Shown: positions 32,716 through 41,938 of the stretch, piece by piece
Position numbering within the stretch: the stretch's first letter is position 1
How the letters are laid out: each line of letters begins with the position of its first letter
Origin: Sporichthyaceae bacterium
Lineage (GTDB): Bacteria; Actinomycetota; Actinomycetes; Sporichthyales; Sporichthyaceae
Assembly (NCBI GenBank): GCA_036269075.1
Contig: DATASX010000085.1
Location: 47,771 to 111,770, forward strand
Reading direction: 5' to 3'
DNA: 64,000 bases
The notes under the pieces: model-generated
What the model was told of the DNA's origin: nothing
The model's input: only the letters and a program-made list of their open reading frames with translations
Databases searched by the model: none
Position numbers and translations under genes: made by a program

Positions 32716-33483
32716 CGCGACTCGCGGCCGGCGAATGGGCTCCGGAAGCTCAACCCCAAGGACCTCGGAAAGCCCCGCCGCTCCGGCAGGCGTAAGCAGG
32801 ACCGCCCGATCATTGGCCCGCCGTTTCAACCACCCCGACGACAGCATCTGATCGGCCACCGCCGACCCGAGGCTCCCGGCCAGGTGATGCCGTTGCTCGG
32901 TCCAGTCGACGCAATAGCGAATGAGTTGTCGTTTCCCGGCAGCCAGCCGATCCAGATCAATGCCGAGATCCCGAACCAACCCGGTCCCGACCGGCGTGAG
33001 CCGATAGTCCACGTCGTGCCCCGGTGCCGAGGGCCGATCGCGTCGCGCCGTCTGCGGGTCGTACCGCCCGTCCCCGCCCACCAGCGCCGCACGTTCCAGC
33101 ATGGCCGACATCAGTGCCACCCCGAGCCGCCCGGCCAGATGGTCGTAACACATCCGCGCCCGGCGCAGCGCTTCCGCCCGCGTGCCCTCCCGCAGCGAGC
33201 GAACCGGGGCCTGCGGTGAGATCTGCGCGAGGGCTTCGATCGCGCGGGCGACCTGGACCGAAGCGAGGCGGTAGTACCGATGCCGCCCGTGCTGCTCGAC
33301 CCGCAGCAGGCCGGCGGCGCAGAGTTTCTTCAGGTGCTCCGACGCCGTGGAGGTCGCCACCCCGGCCTCCGCGCGCAGCACCCCGGCAGGCAACGCCCGG
33401 CCGTCGGTCAGGGCGAGCAACATTCTTGCCCGGCCCGGATCCGCCATCAGCGCCGCCGGGACAGCGATGTCCGCATCCGCCAT
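32707..33483 (-). CDS. ArsR-type helix-turn-helix regulator
   Basis: 258 residues, longer than classic ArsR. The N-terminal HTH (AEAGVATSTASEHLKKLCAA) and wing (RVEQHGRHRYYRLAS) are clear; the C-terminal about 150 residues are a domain found in longer actinobacterial members, of unknown ligand. It is divergent from the DHA2 exporter at 33588 across about 100 bases and is the obvious candidate to control it. Confidence 0.86.
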   Translation of the reverse strand: MADADIAVPAALMADPGRARMLLALTDGRALPAGVLRAEAGVATSTASEHLKKLCAAGLLRVEQHGRHRYYRLASVQVARAIEALAQISPQAPVRSLREGTRAEALRRARMCYDHLAGRLGVALMSAMLERAALVGGDGRYDPQTARRDRPSAPGHDVDYRLTPVGTGLVRDLGIDLDRLAAGKRQLIRYCVDWTEQRHHLAGSLGSAVADQMLSSGWLKRRANDRAVLLTPAGAAGLSEVLGVELPEPIRRPRVASA

Positions 33484-33587
33484 GCCGTCGACCCTAACCG
33501 GCGGATATTTCGGTGCGGGCCGAACTATTTCCGCACGAGGATGGTCATCGGACCGGGGAGTCGAACCGGTCGGGAGGTGGAGTTGGC

Positions 33588-34985
33588 GTGGCCCGGATGA
33601 ACAGCGAGCAGCGGGTGACTCTGGTCGGCGCGGCGTTGGCGCTGGCGATGGTCCAGCTCGACGTGTTCGTGGTGAACGTCGCCGTCCGGCAGATCGGGGC
33701 GAGTCTGGGCGGTGGCACCGCCGGGCTGCAGTGGCTGGTCAGCGCGTACACGCTGGTGCTGGCCGCGTTGATCCTGACCGCTGGGGCGGCCGGGGACCGG
33801 CTCGGCGCGCGGCGCGTTCTGATCATGGGGTTTGTCGTCTTCACCGTTGCCTCGGTGGCCTGTGCCACCGCGCCGAGCCTCGGCGTGCTGATCGGTGCCC
33901 GGGCCGTGCAGGGTGGCGGGGCCGCGTTGCTCGGCGCCTGCTCGCTGGCGCTGGTGAATCACGCCTTCAGCGATCCGGTGCAGCGGGCGCACGCGGTCGG
34001 GCTCTGGTCAGCCTCCGCCGCGGTGGCGCTGGCCGCCGGGCCGGTGGTCGGCGGGGTGCTCATCGAACTTTCCGGCTGGCGGGCGGTCTTCCTGATCAAT
34101 GTCCCGCTGGGTGCGCTGGGCTGGTGGCTGACCAGGCGCACCGGTGAGACCGACCTGTCCGGCCGTGGCATCGACCCGCCCGGTCAGGTGCTGGCAGTGG
34201 TTGCCATGACCGCCGGTACCTTCGGGCTGATCGAGGGCGGCGAGCGTGGCTGGACGGACTCGGTGGTGATTGTCGCGCTGGCGCTGGGTGTGACCGCGCT
34301 GGCCGGATTCCTGTTCGTGGAGTCGCGGGTCGCCGAGCCGATGCTGCCGCTGGAATTGTTCACCCGCCGCCGGTTCGCCGCGGCGGCGTTCCTGGGGCTG
34401 CTGGTCAACATCGCGTTCTACGGGCTGATCTTCGATTTCAGCTTGTTCTTCCAACGCGTGCAGGGCTTCTCGGCGATGCGTACCGGGTTGGCGTTCCTCC
34501 CGCCGACCGGCGTGATCTTCCTGGCGAACCTGGCGGCGACCCGGCTGGCCGCCCGGTTCGGGGCGCGCCCGGTGATCCTGAGCGGCCTGCTGGCCATGAC
34601 GCTCGGCTGCGCGGAATTGCTCGCGGTCGGACCGGGCACGGCGTACCTGGCTGTGGCCGGCCCGTGGATCCTGTTGGCCGGCGGGCTGGGCACTGTTGTC
34701 CCGCCGATGACGGCCGGGTTGATGGCCGCGGTCGAACGCAATCGGTCCGGCGTCGCCTCGGGCACATTGAGCACGATGCGCCAGACCGGCAGCGTGCTCG
34801 GCGTAGCGGTGTTCGGGTCCTTGCTCGGTCCGGCGACGCACTTCACCCGAGGCCTGCACGAGGCCGTCGCCGTCTCGATCGTGCTGGCCCTGGCCGCGAT
34901 GGCGGTCGCGTTGCCGATGCCGTCGGCGCGCCAGGTCCGCTCGCGCGAAGTTCCGGGACCGCAGCAATCCTGTCGGCAGAGCTGA
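33588..34985 (+). CDS. MFS exporter, DHA2 family
   Basis: 465 residues, about 14 helices. MVQLDVFVVNVAVRQIGAS in helix 1, GDRLGARRVLIMG (motif A) and GVASGTLSTMRQTGSVLGVA identify the family. GTG 33588 has GGAG five bases upstream; ATG 33597 is the alternative. Probably regulated by the divergent ArsR-type protein. Confidence 0.9.
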   Translation: MARMNSEQRVTLVGAALALAMVQLDVFVVNVAVRQIGASLGGGTAGLQWLVSAYTLVLAALILTAGAAGDRLGARRVLIMGFVVFTVASVACATAPSLGVLIGARAVQGGGAALLGACSLALVNHAFSDPVQRAHAVGLWSASAAVALAAGPVVGGVLIELSGWRAVFLINVPLGALGWWLTRRTGETDLSGRGIDPPGQVLAVVAMTAGTFGLIEGGERGWTDSVVIVALALGVTALAGFLFVESRVAEPMLPLELFTRRRFAAAAFLGLLVNIAFYGLIFDFSLFFQRVQGFSAMRTGLAFLPPTGVIFLANLAATRLAARFGARPVILSGLLAMTLGCAELLAVGPGTAYLAVAGPWILLAGGLGTVVPPMTAGLMAAVERNRSGVASGTLSTMRQTGSVLGVAVFGSLLGPATHFTRGLHEAVAVSIVLALAAMAVALPMPSARQVRSREVPGPQQSCRQS

Positions 34986-34992
34986 CGGAGAG

Positions 34993-35007
34993 CTGACGGG
35001 GAGTCAG
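34993..35007. repeat. CTGAC-N5-GTCAG palindrome, copy 9
   Basis: CTGACGGGGAGTCAG, between convergent exporter and L,D-transpeptidase genes. The right arm contains the stop codon of the minus-strand gene. Confidence 0.7.
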
Positions 35008-35579
35008 CCCAAGGAGCTGGGGTCCTTCTGGGCGCTGTCAGGCGCGCGTGAGCGATAAGTTCCGGCTGTGTCGTTCGCGGCGCTGCTGGGAACTTTGCTG
35101 TGGTAGATCACGACCCGGTCGCCCGCGCGGGTCCCCGCCCACAGCGCCCTGGTGCCGGGCAGGTCACGGGTGTCGACGCAGCCGCTGCTGGCTCCGACAT
35201 AGCCGCGGCGGGCGAAGTCGGGGGAGTAGTGGACGGCCTCGCCGCCGCTGAAGAACAGCGAGTACGGCATGGTCTCGCCGGTCAGCTTCGAGATGTGGTG
35301 CCGGTCCTTCCAGTAGATGTAGAAGTCGCCTTCCCGGGTGGGGTGCCGAACCGGCCCGAAGCGCACGGACATCTTGAACTGGACGTCCCCGTTCACGACC
35401 CAACGCAGGGTGTGGGTCCGCTTGTCGATGCATACCACCCGCCCGAACCGGCACCGCGGGTCGATGTGTGCTGCCGTGGCACCGTGCGCGGCCGCGGGCA
35501 GCAGACACCCGCCGGCGACTGCACCGACCAACGCCCGCGCGACGAACGCGCGAGGTCGCCTACTCCCCAATTGACCCAC
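35004..35579 (-). CDS. L,D-transpeptidase (YkuD family)
   Basis: 191 residues with a signal peptide (VARALVGAVAGGCLLPAAAHG). The catalytic pattern HYSPDFARRGYVGASSGCV supplies the His and the nucleophilic Cys of the HxnSxGC motif. Such enzymes make 3-3 peptidoglycan cross-links or attach proteins outside the membrane. The domain is compact, without extra LysM or Ig domains. Confidence 0.88.
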   Translation of the reverse strand: MGQLGSRRPRAFVARALVGAVAGGCLLPAAAHGATAAHIDPRCRFGRVVCIDKRTHTLRWVVNGDVQFKMSVRFGPVRHPTREGDFYIYWKDRHHISKLTGETMPYSLFFSGGEAVHYSPDFARRGYVGASSGCVDTRDLPGTRALWAGTRAGDRVVIYHSKVPSSAANDTAGTYRSRAPDSAQKDPSSLG

Positions 35580-35683
35580 CGCCCCCGCGAGGTCGCTCTT
35601 CGGAACGCCTCAGCCTTTCGTGGCCTGCGGGGTCTTTTGCGGCTTTTGCGTTTCGGAATCGAGAACTTGGGTCGCCGGCTACG

Positions 35684-36409
35684 TCACTCGCCCCGGAAGA
35701 CGGGGCGCCGTTTCTCGACCCGGGCGCGTCGACCCTCGGCGACGTCGGCACTGGACCAGCAGCGCTCGAACGCGGCGACCACCTCGGCGCCCGCGGCGCT
35801 GCCCGGCAACGCATGCAACGCGAGCTTGTTGTACGCCAGCGTCAACGGCGCCAACTCGGCCATCTGCGCGGCCCAGCCCGCGGCGACGTCGAGGGCGCCC
35901 GCGCGGTCGGCCAGCCCGCAGGCCAGTGCGCCGGACGCGTCGAGTTCGTCGCAGGCCAGCAGCAGGACACCGGCCTGCCCGTGCCCGGCCAGTTGCGCCA
36001 GTCGGGCGATCGTCCACGGGTCGACGGCGAGCCCCAGCTTTGCAGTCGGAACCGCGAAGCGCGCCGTCGGCGCGACCACCCGCAGGTCGGCGGCGATCGC
36101 CAGTTGCGTGCCCGCACCGATCGCCGGACCGTTGACCGCGGCCACCACGGGCACGGGGGCCGCGACGACGGCTTGCAGCATGTCGTGCAGGGCCGAACGG
36201 AACTCGGCGCTGTGGACCCCGTCGAGGTCCGCGCCGGAGCAGAAGCTGCTGCCGTTGCCGGTGAGGACCAGGGCGCGTGCGCCGTCGGCCACGGCGTCCT
36301 GCACGGCGGTGCGGATCGCCGTGCACAACGCGGTGTTCAGCGCGTTGCGTTTCTCCGGGCGGTCGATCGTGATCGTGACGACGCGGTCCTGGCTGCTGCA
36401 CTGGATCAA
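35684..36409 (-). CDS. Enoyl-CoA hydratase/isomerase family protein
   Basis: 241 residues. The crotonase oxyanion-hole blocks are present: NGSSFCSGADLDG and AAVNGPAIGAGTQLAIAADL. TTG 36407-36409 is chosen since AGGAGG lies five bases upstream. The region that usually carries the catalytic Glu reads KLGLAVDPWTIARL, so hydratase chemistry is uncertain and an isomerase-type role is possible. Likely beta-oxidation related. Confidence 0.86.
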   Translation of the reverse strand: MIQCSSQDRVVTITIDRPEKRNALNTALCTAIRTAVQDAVADGARALVLTGNGSSFCSGADLDGVHSAEFRSALHDMLQAVVAAPVPVVAAVNGPAIGAGTQLAIAADLRVVAPTARFAVPTAKLGLAVDPWTIARLAQLAGHGQAGVLLLACDELDASGALACGLADRAGALDVAAGWAAQMAELAPLTLAYNKLALHALPGSAAGAEVVAAFERCWSSADVAEGRRARVEKRRPVFRGE

Positions 36410-36527
36410 CCCAGCCTCCTGCGGCGGTTGCCGGCCCGGCCGGCGGCGGCCGGCGGGTGCCAGCAGTCTGACGGCCGCCGCGGCACCGTCCGGGGCCAGG
36501 GGCCCGGCCGCCGCCGCGTCGGAACAT

Positions 36528-36542
36528 CTGATCCACCGTCAG
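36528..36542. repeat. CTGAC palindrome, one mismatch
   Basis: CTGATCCACCGTCAG, in the divergent gap between the crotonase and membrane-protein genes. Confidence 0.45.
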
Positions 36543-36598
36543 CTCGAGCGCCGTGTACGTACTTTCCACGGAAGAATTGCCTGTGCCCGCCGTGTTTG

Positions 36599-37378
36599 AT
36601 GGGCGAGGTGAGCACCAAGCCGGTCCAACGAGCCATGGCTTGGTGCGGGGTCGTCTTCCTGGCGCTGCTGTTCGCCGGGTTGCTGACGGCCGGATTCATC
36701 CCGCCCATCGCGCCCAAGGACTCCGCGGTCCAGGTGGCGAACCGCTACCGGGAGCACGCGAACGCGATTCGGCTCGGCTGCGTGCTGATGATTTTCGGTG
36801 CGGCGTTCACCATCCCGTTCTACGGCGTGGTCAGCGCCCAGTTGCAGCGCATGGAGGGCCACTTCACCCCACTGTGCTTCGCGCAGATCGCGGCCGGCTC
36901 CGCCGGTGTACTGATCATCATCTTCCCGGTGATCTTCTTCGCCGTCGCCACCTTCCGGCCGGACCGGGACCCGGCGTTGACGCAACTGCTCAACGACCTG
37001 GGCTGGATCCCGCTGCTGATGGTGTTCCCACCGGCCGTGGCGCAGGTGGTGGTCATCTGCGTCGCGGTGCTGAACGATCCGTCCCCGGTCCCGGTGTTCC
37101 CGCGCTGGACGGCCTACGCGATGCTCTGGTCGGGGTTGCTGTTCACCCCCGCCGCCCTGCTCCTCTTCTTCAAGACCGGGCCGTTCGCGTGGAACGGACT
37201 GCTGGCCTTCTGGGTGGCCGTCCCGGCCTTCGGGGTGTTCACCGTGATCCTGATCTGGGCCACGCTGCGCGCGATCGCCCTCGCCCCGGACGCCGAACCG
37301 GCTTCTGCCGCGTGGAAGCCGCCGCCGGAACTGCCGGTGGATTCTCACGTCTCGTCGCCGGTCGGTGTCAGCGAGTAA
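36599..37378 (+). CDS. Polytopic membrane protein (259 aa)
   Basis: About six hydrophobic helices (for example WCGVVFLALLFAGLLTAGF, GVLIIIFPVIFFAVATF). A conserved-looking loop PIAPKDSAVQVANRYREH follows helix 1. ATG 36599 is used; GTG 36608 is close by. I do not recognise a named family. It lies directly upstream of a PucR-type regulator and near the catabolic clusters. Confidence 0.7.
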   Translation: MGEVSTKPVQRAMAWCGVVFLALLFAGLLTAGFIPPIAPKDSAVQVANRYREHANAIRLGCVLMIFGAAFTIPFYGVVSAQLQRMEGHFTPLCFAQIAAGSAGVLIIIFPVIFFAVATFRPDRDPALTQLLNDLGWIPLLMVFPPAVAQVVVICVAVLNDPSPVPVFPRWTAYAMLWSGLLFTPAALLLFFKTGPFAWNGLLAFWVAVPAFGVFTVILIWATLRAIALAPDAEPASAAWKPPPELPVDSHVSSPVGVSE

Positions 37379-37487
37379 GCGCCCGCGCCCGTCTCCGGGT
37401 CTTACGTCGTGCGACCCCGAGCCGTATGGTCACGGTGCCGCTGTCTGCGCGCCCGCGAGATTCGCCGGCGCGAGCCTGGAGGTTGGC

Positions 37488-38810
37488 ATGGAGCTGGGTC
37501 CGAGCCATGGGCTGGCCGCGACGTGCGGTGCGGTCAGCCTTGCCGCGCGGGAGCTGGCGCGAGCGATGAACCGCGACAAGTCCGCCGCGATCATCACCGA
37601 CGGGCTGATGGAGGTCGTCTTCCCGGAACACCGGGACGACCCGGAATTCCGCGAGATGTTGCTGCGCAACGCCTGGGACAACATCGACACGGTCTGGCGC
37701 ATCATCGCCGGGCAGGACGAGCTCGAGGCCAACCCGCCCTTCCCCACCCTGGCGTTCAGCGACACCGCGGCCGCGCTCGGAGTGCCGTTGAGCCAGTTCC
37801 AGCGGATCTACCGCGTCGGCGTCGCCTTGGCCTGGAGCGCCTGGTTCGAGGCAGCTGTCGAGTACTCCCGGGAGCACGGCGTCGACCTGAGCGAGCTGCT
37901 CGGCGGGCCGACGATGTTGATCCACGCTTACAGCGACGGGCAGGCCACCATGCTCGCCGCGCGCTACGAGACAACGCAGACCCAACACCAGCGCACTCGT
38001 TCGCAACTGCAACTGAGCGTGCTGCGTCAGGCGTTGGACGACTCCATGGTGCTCGGCGACCGGGAGATCGAGGAGGTGCTGGACATCGTGCTGTCCGGTG
38101 AGCACCTGGCGATCGCCGTCCGAACCGAGGCCAGCCCGACCGAGACCGGGCTGGCTCGGTTGTTGGTGCGCGACGCCGACGGGGCCCGGGTGCTGGAGTA
38201 CCGGTACGGCGTGCGGCTGTGGTTGCTGTGGATGTCGCACCCGCGGGGCCTGGGCAAACAACGCCTGGCCACCGTCCGCAAGGCGCTCGTGCGGTCCAGG
38301 TTGCGGTGTGCGCTCGGCGATCCGGCGCGGGGTCGGGCCGGGTTGGGATCCACCGCCCAGGACGCGCTGGACGCCGCCCGCCTGCAGGACCTGCTCGCCG
38401 ACGCGGCGCCCGACGTGGTCTCCTTCGACGAACTTCGGTTGGAGGCGTTGCTGCTCGACGACCCGGACCGGGCCCGTCGATTCGTCCGCGCCGAGTTGGG
38501 CGAGCTGAACCGCGACGACGCCCGCACCGCTGCGCTACGGGAAACCGCGCGGGTCTGGCTGACCTCCGGCTCGAACATCAACACCGCGAGTCGGCTCGGC
38601 GTCCACGAGCACACCGTCCGCAACCGGATCGCACAGATCGAGCAATTGGTCGGGCGGTCCACCACCGAGCGACGCACCGAGTTGCTGGTCGCGCTGCGGA
38701 TGCGCCGCCTGCTCGACGCGATCCCGGTGCGCTCCGAGTTGTCGGCGCTGCCGTCGTCCGGTGGTCGACCCCCGAAAGCCCCCGGGAATCCGCTGACCTC
38801 CGTGAAATGA
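37488..38810 (+). CDS. PucR/CdaR-type transcriptional regulator
   Basis: 440 residues. ATG 37488 follows GGAGG by five bases. The C-terminal HTH_30 is seen in WLTSGSNINTASRLGVHEHT and RNRIAQIEQLVG. The preceding RosR/GGDEF-like region and the helical N-terminal sensor (residues 1-170) match PucR-family activators of catabolic genes. It is convergent with the Baeyer-Villiger-type gene and may control that cluster. Confidence 0.85.
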   Translation: MELGPSHGLAATCGAVSLAARELARAMNRDKSAAIITDGLMEVVFPEHRDDPEFREMLLRNAWDNIDTVWRIIAGQDELEANPPFPTLAFSDTAAALGVPLSQFQRIYRVGVALAWSAWFEAAVEYSREHGVDLSELLGGPTMLIHAYSDGQATMLAARYETTQTQHQRTRSQLQLSVLRQALDDSMVLGDREIEEVLDIVLSGEHLAIAVRTEASPTETGLARLLVRDADGARVLEYRYGVRLWLLWMSHPRGLGKQRLATVRKALVRSRLRCALGDPARGRAGLGSTAQDALDAARLQDLLADAAPDVVSFDELRLEALLLDDPDRARRFVRAELGELNRDDARTAALRETARVWLTSGSNINTASRLGVHEHTVRNRIAQIEQLVGRSTTERRTELLVALRMRRLLDAIPVRSELSALPSSGGRPPKAPGNPLTSVK

Positions 38811-38824
38811 GAACGGCCCTCGGA

Positions 38825-40435
38825 TCAGCGGAACTGCAGGCCCTCGAAGTCCTTCTCCACGACGCCCTTGAGCTCGGTGAAGTACCCAGCCGCGCCGCCG
38901 TAGTAGAAGTACACCGCCGACTGGGACTTGCCCTCGACGTTCGCGCCGAGGAACCAGGAGTGGATGTTCGCACCGGAGGAGATGATCGGGTTGAAGCTGA
39001 GCAGCATCTTGCAGTGGTCGTTGTAGGCCACCGCGGCCTCCGCCGAGGGCTCGATGCGTTCGGCCCCCACCTCGCGCGCCTTCTGGATCGTTGCGGAGAT
39101 GAACCGCACCGATTTGTCGATGACCACGGGGATGTTCGCGAACGGTGACTGCGGACCGGACAACATGAAGAAGTTCGGATAACCGGGCACCGTCACGCCC
39201 ATGAAGGTCTGCGGCTCCGGGTCCCAGTTCTCCTGAAGCGTGCGGCCGTCCTTGCCCCGCACGTTCATTTGCGCCAGGGCGCCGGTCATCGCGTCGAAGC
39301 CGAGCCCGAACACGATCACGTCGACCTCGTGCACGGTGCCATCGGCGAGCTGCACGCCGGTCTCGGTGATGGCGGTGATCGGGTTGTCCGCGACCGACAC
39401 AAGCTTCACGTTCGGTCGGTTGAAGGTCTCGTAGTAGAAGGTGCCCATCGGCGGGCGCTTGCCGCCGTAGTAGTAATTCGGGGAGAGCAACTCGGCCGTT
39501 GCCGGGTCCTTCACGATCGTGCGGATCTTGTTGCGGATGAACTCCGCGGCGGCCTGGTTGACCTCCAGGTTGATCAGCAGGTCGTCGAACGTCTCGAAGA
39601 GGAAGCGGAAACCGCCGGCTTCCCAGCCCGCGTCGAAGACCTTGTTCCACTCCTCCCGCGGAACGTCGGCAGCCATGCGCCCGGCCGGGTCCATCGCGAA
39701 CGCGAACACCTGGGTCTCGGTCTGCGCCCAGATCTCGTCGTAGTTGCGCTTGATCTCGTCGCGGTGGTTGGGCTCCAGCGCGTGGTTGCGCCCGGGCACG
39801 ACGTAGTTCGGCGTGCGCTGCAGGACCGTGAGTTCCTCGGCGTCACGGGCGATGGTGGGGATGATCTGCACGCCGGTGGCGCCGGTGCCGATCACCGCGA
39901 CCTTCTTGCCGGCGAAGTTCACCGGCTCCTTGGGCCAGTTCGAGGTCATCAGATACTCGCCGCGGAAGTTCTCCAGGCCGGGGAATGGCGGCTTCAGGGC
40001 GATGTGCAGGAAGCCGCTGGCGCTGATCAGGTATTTGCAGACGTAGCTGCGGCCGTCGGTGGTGGTGACCGTCCAGGTGTTGGCGGCCTCGTCGTAGACG
40101 CAGCTGTTCACCCGGCTGTTGAACTCGACGTCCTTGCGCAGGTCCAGGCTGTCCAGGGTGTGGTTGAAGTACCGCTCCATCTCCGGCTGGCCCGGGAAAC
40201 GCTCGGTCCAGTCCCACTCCTGGCACAGCTTGTCGTCGAACGAGAAGCAGTACGTCCAGCCCTCGCTGTCGGTCCGGGCTCCGGGGTAGCGATTCCAGTA
40301 CCAGGTGCCTCCGACGCCGGTGCCGGCCTCCAGGACCGTGCAGGACAGCCCGAGCTGTCGCATCTCCCACAGGGTCCGGACCCCGGCGAACCCGGCGCCG
40401 ACGACTACGGCGTCGCGGTTGATCGTGGCGGTCAT
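38825..40435 (-). CDS. Baeyer-Villiger-type flavin monooxygenase
   Basis: 536 residues. The first FAD Rossmann motif is GAGFAG near the N-terminus, the second (NADPH) is GTGATG in VAVIGTGATGVQIIPT. The fingerprint FxGxxxHxxxW is present as F157-R-G159 ... W167-P, but its His is Met163. Class B monooxygenases insert oxygen next to a ketone to give esters or lactones. It follows the flavin-hydroxylase gene by 16 bases on the same strand. Confidence 0.9.
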   Translation of the reverse strand: MTATINRDAVVVGAGFAGVRTLWEMRQLGLSCTVLEAGTGVGGTWYWNRYPGARTDSEGWTYCFSFDDKLCQEWDWTERFPGQPEMERYFNHTLDSLDLRKDVEFNSRVNSCVYDEAANTWTVTTTDGRSYVCKYLISASGFLHIALKPPFPGLENFRGEYLMTSNWPKEPVNFAGKKVAVIGTGATGVQIIPTIARDAEELTVLQRTPNYVVPGRNHALEPNHRDEIKRNYDEIWAQTETQVFAFAMDPAGRMAADVPREEWNKVFDAGWEAGGFRFLFETFDDLLINLEVNQAAAEFIRNKIRTIVKDPATAELLSPNYYYGGKRPPMGTFYYETFNRPNVKLVSVADNPITAITETGVQLADGTVHEVDVIVFGLGFDAMTGALAQMNVRGKDGRTLQENWDPEPQTFMGVTVPGYPNFFMLSGPQSPFANIPVVIDKSVRFISATIQKAREVGAERIEPSAEAAVAYNDHCKMLLSFNPIISSGANIHSWFLGANVEGKSQSAVYFYYGGAAGYFTELKGVVEKDFEGLQFR

Positions 40436-40451
40436 GGCGTCTCCGGCCGGG

Positions 40452-41654
40452 TCAGAGGATCGGGGAGCAGGTCGGCGGCTGGCCGAGCAGGATCGACCCG
40501 TACAGCTCCGCGGTGATATCGGGGCGGAACACGCCGTGCAGGGTCGCAACGCCGACGTCGCGGTAGATCCGCTCCATGTCGCTGCCGTCGGCGAATGCAG
40601 ACGCGCCCGCGATGCTGGCCAGCAGGTCCACGGCGATCTTCGACTCGCGGATCGCGAACGAGGCGTCGTACCGGGCGCGGGCCCGGCGTCGGGCGTCGGG
40701 CCACTCACCACTGACCCCGGCCTCCCAGGCGTCGTCGGCTGCCCGGTGCGCATGCAGCAGGGCCGTGTCGATCTTCGTCGCGGCCTCGGCGACCTGCAGT
40801 TGGGTGACCTTGGACTCAGCCTGGTTCATGTACGTGGAGTAGGAGATCGAGCGCTTGGGGGCCTTCTCCAGCACGTAGTCCAGGGCGGCCTGCGCGGCAC
40901 CGATCACCGAACCGGTCGTGCAGATCGTGCCGGCCATGCTCAACGGGATCCGGTAGAGCGCTTCCTCGGTGTACGGGTTGCCCGAGACACCGGCCAGGAC
41001 ACCCTTCGGGCCGAGCATCGAAACGACCCGGTGCTGCGGCACGAAGATCCGCTCGGCGTGCAGGGTGTTCGAGGCGGTGCCCTTCATCCCCATGCAGTAC
41101 CAGGTGTCCTCGATCCGCAGGTCGCTCATCGGCACGAAGCACCAGAGGGCGTCGAGGAAGTTCCCGTCGCTGTCGATCAGCGGCACCATCACCTCGGCCC
41201 AGTCCGACCACATGCAGCCGGTGGCGTAAGGCCAGGCACCGCTGATGACCAAGCCGCCCTCGACCTCCTGGGCCGGGATGTTGCACGGGGTGAACAGGCC
41301 GACCAGGCGCGCGTCCGGGTTGTTCCTGTAGACGTCGTCCTGGCCCTCCTCGTTCATCCAGCAGGCCATCCACGAGACCGCGGTCTGCATGGCGAGCACC
41401 CAGCCGGCCGAGGCGTAGCCGCGGGAGATCGCCGCGCACATGTCCACGTGGGTCTTGATGTCAGCCTCGAAGCCTCCGTAGCGCTTCGGGATCCACACCT
41501 TGTACAGCTCGGCGTCGATCATCGCCTTCGCGGTCGAGTCCGGCAGTCGGCGGTCCAGATCGGCCTGGCGCGCATCGGCCCGCAGGACGTCGCGCAGCTC
41601 CGTGGCGCGCTCGACGAGGGGATGGGTATGGGTGCGGTCCATGACATCCGGCAT
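40452..41654 (-). CDS. Acyl-CoA dehydrogenase-fold flavin monooxygenase (HsaA-like, group D)
   Basis: 400 residues, the length of HsaA-type hydroxylases. RLPDSTAKAMIDAELYKVWI and PKRYGGFEADIKTHV open the fold; WPYATGCMWSDWAEVMVPL and GMKGTASNTLHAERIFVP are typical of the two-component hydroxylase branch, not of true dehydrogenases. A separate flavin reductase is expected but not seen nearby. ATG 41654 has GGAG five bases upstream. It leads a two-gene unit with the Baeyer-Villiger-type gene. Confidence 0.85.
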   Translation of the reverse strand: MPDVMDRTHTHPLVERATELRDVLRADARQADLDRRLPDSTAKAMIDAELYKVWIPKRYGGFEADIKTHVDMCAAISRGYASAGWVLAMQTAVSWMACWMNEEGQDDVYRNNPDARLVGLFTPCNIPAQEVEGGLVISGAWPYATGCMWSDWAEVMVPLIDSDGNFLDALWCFVPMSDLRIEDTWYCMGMKGTASNTLHAERIFVPQHRVVSMLGPKGVLAGVSGNPYTEEALYRIPLSMAGTICTTGSVIGAAQAALDYVLEKAPKRSISYSTYMNQAESKVTQLQVAEAATKIDTALLHAHRAADDAWEAGVSGEWPDARRRARARYDASFAIRESKIAVDLLASIAGASAFADGSDMERIYRDVGVATLHGVFRPDITAELYGSILLGQPPTCSPIL

Positions 41655-41832
41655 CGGGACTCCGATCGGTTGGCGCCAGGGCGGTGAGTGCGGCTCGGGG
41701 CGACAGGTGTGTCGTCGCCGACGCTAGGTTCGGCCCCCGCCGCTCACAATGGCGCCACTCGCCACCGCTGCCGCGGCGCCTTCACTGCGGCGGACACCCT
41801 GGTACGGAAGCGGAAATGTGCCGGCCTCCGGT

Positions 41833-41847
41833 TGACAGTTGCTGTCA
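41833..41847. promoter_or_regulatory. Palindromic operator in the divergent catabolic promoter
   Basis: TGACAG-TTG-CTGTCA, perfect six-base arms, in the 284-base gap between the minus-strand monooxygenases and the plus-strand esterase cluster. Probably the site of a dimeric regulator controlling both sides. A GTGCCCG..GGGGCAC hairpin lies shortly downstream. Confidence 0.7.
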
Positions 41848-41938
41848 TTGGCGAGTGCCCGTGGGGGCACCAGACTGGCGCCGGCGGCCTTATGTCAGGC
41901 CGTCCCCGCAGCGACCTCGCAAACGATGGGATCCCCCG

